From Negativicutes bacterium (lineage in GTDB: Bacteria; Bacillota_C; Negativicutes; Acidaminococcales; Acidaminococcaceae), in NCBI GenBank assembly GCA_009930275.1, contig RZYP01000064.1:1-10295 (forward strand): a stretch of 10,295 nucleotides of DNA. Reading direction: 5' to 3'. The position numbers were made by a program, and so were the translations under genes. The notes under the pieces were generated by a model that was given only the letters and a program-made list of their open reading frames with translations, did not search any database and was not told the DNA's origin. Positions within the stretch are counted from its first letter, which is position 1. Every line of letters begins with the position of its first letter. Below are positions 7,510 through 10,295 of this stretch, one piece after another.

Positions 7510-7556
7510 AATAAAGTAGGTTCATTGTGATAATAAATTGAGAAGAGGTCTTGGTT

Positions 7557-8384
7557 TTGAGTGACATTGTGGAGTATAGCGTTGATACTTTTGATAGTAT
7601 TAAGCATGTAAATGAAGAAGGGCAAGAGTTTTGGCATGCGAGAGAACTGCAGAAAGTTCTGGAGTATGCAAAATGGGAAAACTTTGTTAACGTAATTGAT
7701 AAAGCAAAAGAAGCTTGCAAAAACAGCTCTAACGCGGTTGAAGACCATTTTCCTGACGCCAGGAAAATGGTACGCGCTGGTGTTGCCGACAAAGCAATCG
7801 ATGATATTATGCTTTCGAGATATGCCTGCTATTTGGTTGTTATGAACGGTGATCCACGTAAAGAGATTATTGCCCTTGGCCAGACTTATTTCGCTGTCAA
7901 AACAAGACAGCAGGAGATAATAGAAAACTACGATAGCTTTAGCGAAGCACAAAAACGTCTTGCAATCAGGAATGAAATAGTTAATCACAACAAAGCGTTG
8001 GCAGATGCGGCGAAAAAAGCAGGTGTTGAAGCACCTATCGAATATGCAGTTTTCCAGAATTGCGGTTATAAAGGGTTATATGGCGGTATGGATATGAAAG
8101 CAATTCATGAACATAAAGGTTTAAAGAAGAGCCAGAAGATTTTGGATCACATGGGAAGTACCGAATTAGCCGCCAACTTATTCCGTGCTACTCAAACAGA
8201 AGAAAAATTGCGTAGAGATAATATTCAAGGTAAAGAACAAGCAAACCAGACTCATTTCGAGGTAGGAGCAAAGGTGCGGCAAACGATTGAAGAACTTGGC
8301 GGTACTATGCCGGAAGATTTGCCTACCCCTGAAAAAAGCATAAAACAGATTGAACGCGAAGTTGAAAAGAAAAATCTGAAATGA
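7557..8384 (+). CDS. dinD: DNA-damage-inducible protein D (DinD) homologue
   Basis: This 275-residue protein is close to the 274 residues of E. coli DinD. The N-terminal BRO-N-like part has FWHARELQKVLEYAKWENF (25-43) and IDKAKEAC (47-54). The conserved core LSRYACYLVVMNGDPRK (86-102) and GQTYFAVKTRQQE follow. The middle part has a GYKGLYGG segment and HMGSTELAANLFRATQTEEKL, and the C-terminus has GGTMPEDLPTPEKSIK; both regions are typical of DinD. E. coli DinD is LexA-regulated and has been reported to act on RecA filaments, but a general role is not settled. The TTG at 7557 is preferred over the TTG at 7551 because GAGGT (7545-7549) is 7 bases upstream of it and only 1 base from the other. 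BRO-N proteins are frequent on phages and in islands, so this copy may have been acquired. Confidence 0.85.
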   Translation: MSDIVEYSVDTFDSIKHVNEEGQEFWHARELQKVLEYAKWENFVNVIDKAKEACKNSSNAVEDHFPDARKMVRAGVADKAIDDIMLSRYACYLVVMNGDPRKEIIALGQTYFAVKTRQQEIIENYDSFSEAQKRLAIRNEIVNHNKALADAAKKAGVEAPIEYAVFQNCGYKGLYGGMDMKAIHEHKGLKKSQKILDHMGSTELAANLFRATQTEEKLRRDNIQGKEQANQTHFEVGAKVRQTIEELGGTMPEDLPTPEKSIKQIEREVEKKNLK

Positions 8385-8395
8385 AAGATAAGGTT

Positions 8396-8521
8396 TGGTG
8401 TTGACCGAATATGACCTATGTCATTTCGAGCGCAGTGAAGCGAAGTCGAGAAATCTAGCTTTTTTATATGGACAAATAGGGGGGAACAATTCACTATTTA
8501 GTAGTTTTCCCGCCAACACCA
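8396..8521. repeat. Possible small MITE-like element with inverted ends
   Basis: TGGTGTTG (8396-8403) and CAACACCA (8514-8521) are perfect 8-bp inverted ends about 126 bases apart. Two of the next four inward bases also match. The dispersed repeat lies inside. No clear target-site duplication is visible, so this may be coincidence. Confidence 0.2.
8420..8465. repeat. Dispersed palindromic repeat, full copy, possible dinD terminator
   Basis: TCATTTCGAGCG (8421-8432), a short GA-rich middle, and TCGAGAAATCTAGC (8446-8459) make an imperfect hairpin: ATTTCGA pairs with TCGA..AAAT with a two-base bulge. Both arms are identical to those of the copy at 9750-9778. Six T residues (8460-8465) follow directly, so this repeat could also act as a terminator for dinD, 36 bases after its stop. 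Confidence 0.65.
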
Positions 8522-8531
8522 TCTTATATTC

Positions 8532-8568
8532 TTGACTTAAGCTAAATAAAGAGGTAGTCTTTATTTAG
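8532..8568 (+). promoter_or_regulatory. Candidate abiE promoter and operator (11-bp inverted repeat)
   Basis: CTAAATAAAGA (8542-8552) and TCTTTATTTAG (8558-8568) are perfect complements around 5 bases. A -35-like TTGACT is at 8532-8537, and a weak TAGTCT 17 bases on (8555-8560) falls in the centre of the repeat. In characterised abiE loci the antitoxin AbiEi represses its own promoter by binding inverted repeats, so this is a natural operator candidate. The -10 assignment is weak. A hairpin terminator is less likely because no T run follows. Confidence 0.5.
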
Positions 8569-8622
8569 AACTTTATCCGCTTAAGAGAAAAAAGTTTCCT
8601 AAAGTTGTGAAAGGATGTCATC

Positions 8623-9219
8623 ATGGATATTAAAAATGTTAAAAAGCTATTTATGACTCATAATGGCATTATGCGTACTAAGGAACTTTCTGAATCAGGC
8701 ATTTATTACAAGCTTCTATGTCAGCTTATACAAGAAGGATACATCGAAAAAATACGTTATGGGTATTATCAATGGCAAGATGACCATTCTTTTAGTGAAG
8801 CAGCTACGATTGCCAAGCTTTTCCCTGATGCGATAGTTTGCATGGAAACAGCTCTTTACTACTATGGCTATACGGATAGAACACCTGCTGCATGGAGTCT
8901 TGCGGTTGATAAGAATTCTACGAAATCACGGTTTGAGATTGATTATCCAACTGTCAAACCATTCTATATGCAGGCTAAACTTTTGAAAATAGGAGTAGAT
9001 GATTGCAAGATAGAAGGTATTTCTATGAAAATATATGATCGTGAACGAATAATTTGTGACTGTCTTCGTCAAATGAATAAGATGGATGTTGAGATATATA
9101 ACAAGGCAATCCAATCTTACATAAAGGATCCTAAAAAAAATATTCCTAATCTAATGATATATGCAAAAGAACTAAGAATAGAAAAAAAAGTCAGAACTAC
9201 TATAGGTGTATGGCTATGA
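8623..9219 (+). CDS. abiEi: AbiEi-like type IV antitoxin / transcriptional regulator
   Basis: This 198-residue protein matches the AbiEi antitoxin pattern (COG5340 type). The N-terminal winged helix (residues 1-51) shows the hallmark order: MTHNGIMRTKELSESGI, then a recognition-helix region, then EGYIEKIRYGYYQW. The C-terminal antitoxin domain includes FPDAIVCMETALYYYGYTD and IYDRERIICDCLR. AbiEi proteins bind their own promoter and counteract the AbiEii nucleotidyltransferase toxin without directly binding it. The ATG at 8623 has AAGGA (8611-8615) with 7 bases of spacing. The stop overlaps the next ATG as ATGA, the usual abiEi/abiEii coupling. The frame is intact although the toxin gene behind it is broken, leaving an orphan antitoxin. 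An 11-bp inverted repeat upstream fits autoregulation. Confidence 0.85.
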   Translation: MDIKNVKKLFMTHNGIMRTKELSESGIYYKLLCQLIQEGYIEKIRYGYYQWQDDHSFSEAATIAKLFPDAIVCMETALYYYGYTDRTPAAWSLAVDKNSTKSRFEIDYPTVKPFYMQAKLLKIGVDDCKIEGISMKIYDRERIICDCLRQMNKMDVEIYNKAIQSYIKDPKKNIPNLMIYAKELRIEKKVRTTIGVWL

Positions 9220-9702
9220 AAGATGTTGCTGCGTCAGTTTTGTCCCGCTTGAAAAACCAGGCAAGGGGTTCCAAATTAAGTTATCAAATGTGTTTGCATT
9301 AACAGATTTTCAGAGTCGTGCTACGCAAGATATTGATTTTTTGATGCAATCTTGAATAGAATGGAAGGTAGCAGCAGAATGAAAGATTTCTTTGATATCT
9401 ATTATTTGTCAAGTATGTTTGATTTTGATGGGCAAAAATTGCACGAAGCTATACGCCAGACTCTTCATCATCGTGGTACCCAGTATGAATCTGATAGTTT
9501 TCAGCGAATAAGTAGATTTGCTGAAAATTCTTTCTTGGTTAGTCAGTGGGAACGTTATAAGCCATTAATTCAAATGGACCTTCCCCTGTTTAATTGTATT
9601 GTTGAAAGACTAATCTTGTTTTTAGAACCAATATGTAATATTGATGTGTATGAAGGCGAGTTTTTTAAAAAATGGTCTTCTAAACAAGGCGGTTGGATTT
9701 AA
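9216..9702 (+). pseudogene. abiEii: AbiEii toxin gene, broken by internal deletions and frame changes
   Basis: Three pieces in three frames resemble one AbiEii nucleotidyltransferase. Piece one (9216-9302) starts at the ATG overlapping abiEi and reads MKDVAASVLSRLKNQ..., then stops at TAA 9300-9302. Piece two (about 9290-9355) reads VFALTDFQSRATQDIDFLM, containing the catalytic DxD-like pair, and stops at TGA. Piece three (about 9346-9702) reads AILNRMEGSSRMKDFFDIYYL and continues to an apparently natural C-terminus ending GGWI. Together they give about 165 residues, against the family's usual 280-300. The stretch between pieces one and two has lost the GG-type motif I of the nucleotide-binding site. 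The larger loss is between pieces two and three. A functional toxin is very unlikely. A separate product from the TTG at 9352 is possible but would lack the active site. Confidence 0.82.
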
Positions 9703-9749
9703 TACAGTTATAAGAGATACTTTAATTAATAGGTGGATATCTTATTCTT

Positions 9750-9779
9750 TCATTTCGAGCGTAATCGAGAAATCTAGCC
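9750..9779. repeat. Dispersed palindromic repeat, short copy
   Basis: TCATTTCGAGCG (9750-9761), then TAA, then TCGAGAAATCTAGC (9765-9778). Both arms are identical to those of the copy at 8421-8459, but the middle is about 10 bases shorter. It lies between the abiEii remnant and the ATPase gene. Confidence 0.65.
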
Positions 9780-9809
9780 TTATAAAATGTGCACAAATAC
9801 TATTTATCA

Positions 9810-9864
9810 ATAGCACCATTATATCATTTTGCCAAAAGTTGGCAAAATGATATAATGGTGCTAT
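9810..9864. repeat. 26-bp perfect palindrome with 3-base loop
   Basis: Bases 9810-9835 and 9839-9864 are exact reverse complements separated by AAG. The left arm begins ATAGCACCAT relative to the top strand (reading from 9810 as ATAGCACCAT) and ends TTTTGCCAA. The right arm begins TTGGCAAAAT and ends ATGGTGCTAT. No T run follows, so it is not a typical terminator. The right arm contains the -35 and much of the spacer of the ATPase promoter. Its outer AGCACCAT/ATGGTGCT is shared with the terminator hairpin at 647-698. Confidence 0.85.
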
Positions 9865-9867
9865 AAT
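9839..9867 (+). promoter_or_regulatory. Near-consensus promoter of the AAA ATPase gene
   Basis: TTGGCA (9839-9844, five of six to TTGACA), a 17-base spacer, then TATAAT (9862-9867). Transcription would start near 9874, only about 15 bases before the ATG. A second TATAAT (9851-9856) lies inside the palindrome arm. Because the -35 and spacer form one arm of a perfect palindrome, a protein binding the palindrome would block this promoter. Confidence 0.62.
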
Positions 9868-9888
9868 CATCAAAAGAGGTGAATAGCA

Positions 9889-10295
9889 ATGTTATTAAAA
9901 TTTGCGATAAAAAACTATAAGTCTTTTCAGGACGAAGCAGTTTTTTCTATGGAACCTGCGCCCAAACAAAAGGATCTAGATTACAGTGTGTTAAGCAAAA
10001 AAGCTGGAAAAAAGACCTACAAAGGTTTATGTTCGGCGGTAATCTATGGTGCGAATGCCTCCGGTAAGACGAATATCATTGGCGCTATGGAAGTTCTCAA
10101 AAATATAATTTCAATCGGGAATATCAGCAACCATAACATTAACACTCCTAATATTGCTGTAAATAAGCTAGAGCTTATACCTAACAGCAACCTTACTGCG
10201 GCAGAGCCGGTTGAGTTTTATATTAAGTTTATTGAAGAGAATATATTATTTGAGTACAAATTGATTATTGATTTGGGGAAATTTCTGGATAAAGA
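9889..10295 (+). CDS. AAA/OLD-like ATPase of the RloA type (COG1106), N-terminal part
   Basis: The ATG at 9889 follows GAGGTG (9876-9881) with 7 bases of spacing, and the frame stays open for 135 codons to the window's right edge. The start MLLKFAIKNYKSFQDEAVFSM is the typical ABC-like N-terminal strand pattern of this family. Walker A GANASGKT is at residues 54-61 (Lys60), with the NASGK variant characteristic of AAA_15/AAA_21 ATPases. These are related to RloA and OLD-family proteins, some of which act in phage defence with a nuclease partner such as RloB. The Walker B and signature motifs would lie beyond the window, so the subfamily and any partner cannot be decided here. Its promoter is embedded in a long palindrome, unlike that of any other gene in the window. 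Confidence 0.82.
   Translation, partial: MLLKFAIKNYKSFQDEAVFSMEPAPKQKDLDYSVLSKKAGKKTYKGLCSAVIYGANASGKTNIIGAMEVLKNIISIGNISNHNINTPNIAVNKLELIPNSNLTAAEPVEFYIKFIEENILFEYKLIIDLGKFLDK

Noticed and set aside
7500..7523. GAAC...GTTC upstream of dinD as an SOS (LexA) box
   Set aside because: The spacing is 16 bases instead of the 4 required for a Bacillota LexA box.
7551..7556. TTG at 7551 as the dinD start
   Set aside because: The ribosome binding site GAGGT ends only one base before it, which is too close. The TTG at 7557 has 7 bases of spacing and gives the length of known DinD.
9641..9850. A 69-codon open frame overlapping the abiEii remnant and the palindrome
   Set aside because: It is out of frame with the abiEii C-terminal piece, runs through a dispersed repeat and into the palindrome arm, and shows no family features.
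9810..9864. The long palindrome as an intrinsic terminator of the abiE locus
   Set aside because: No run of T residues follows on the + strand, and the right arm carries a good -35 correctly spaced from TATAAT.

Overview
The window reads as part of a defence (accessory) island from a moderately AT-rich Gram-positive-type genome. Strong AGGAGG-like ribosome binding sites, TTG and GTG starts, and short dispersed TCATTTCGAG...GAAATCT palindromic repeats point to Bacillota, possibly Negativicutes or Clostridia; this placement is an inference. All recognisable genes lie on the + strand.

Layout. Bases 1-259 hold the C-terminal end of a RhuM-family protein whose start lies outside the window. Bases 260-786 are a long non-coding stretch. 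It contains two dispersed repeat units, a candidate extended -10 promoter, a 14-codon ORF with a very good ribosome binding site, and a strong intrinsic-terminator hairpin whose left arm contains the stop codon of that small ORF. Bases 787-7436 are a complete, tightly coupled four-gene operon, jetA-jetB-jetC-jetD. This is a Wadjet anti-plasmid system (SMC-like MukBEF/MksBEF-type loop-extruding complex plus a Toprim nuclease), most like type I. All four genes look intact, and the ATPase and nuclease motifs are present.

After a 13-bp tandem repeat and a candidate promoter comes dinD (7557-8384), a DNA-damage-inducible protein D homologue. Next are another dispersed repeat, an 11-bp inverted repeat that is a plausible operator, and an abiE type IV toxin-antitoxin locus. 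There the antitoxin gene abiEi (8623-9219) is intact, but the toxin gene abiEii (9216-9702) is broken by internal deletions and frame changes. A further repeat and a 26-bp perfect palindrome carrying a near-consensus promoter lead into an AAA/OLD-like ATPase gene of the RloA (COG1106) kind, which runs off the right edge.

How it fits together. Wadjet is expected to recognise and linearise small circular plasmids. AbiE, RhuM-family and RloA-like genes are commonly found near other defence or mobile-element genes. No transposase, integrase, tRNA, rRNA or CRISPR array was seen. Every junction between modules carries a short repeat or a long palindrome. Among the less described elements are the leader-peptide/terminator arrangement in front of the Wadjet operon, the palindromic promoter of the ATPase gene, and the orphaned antitoxin.
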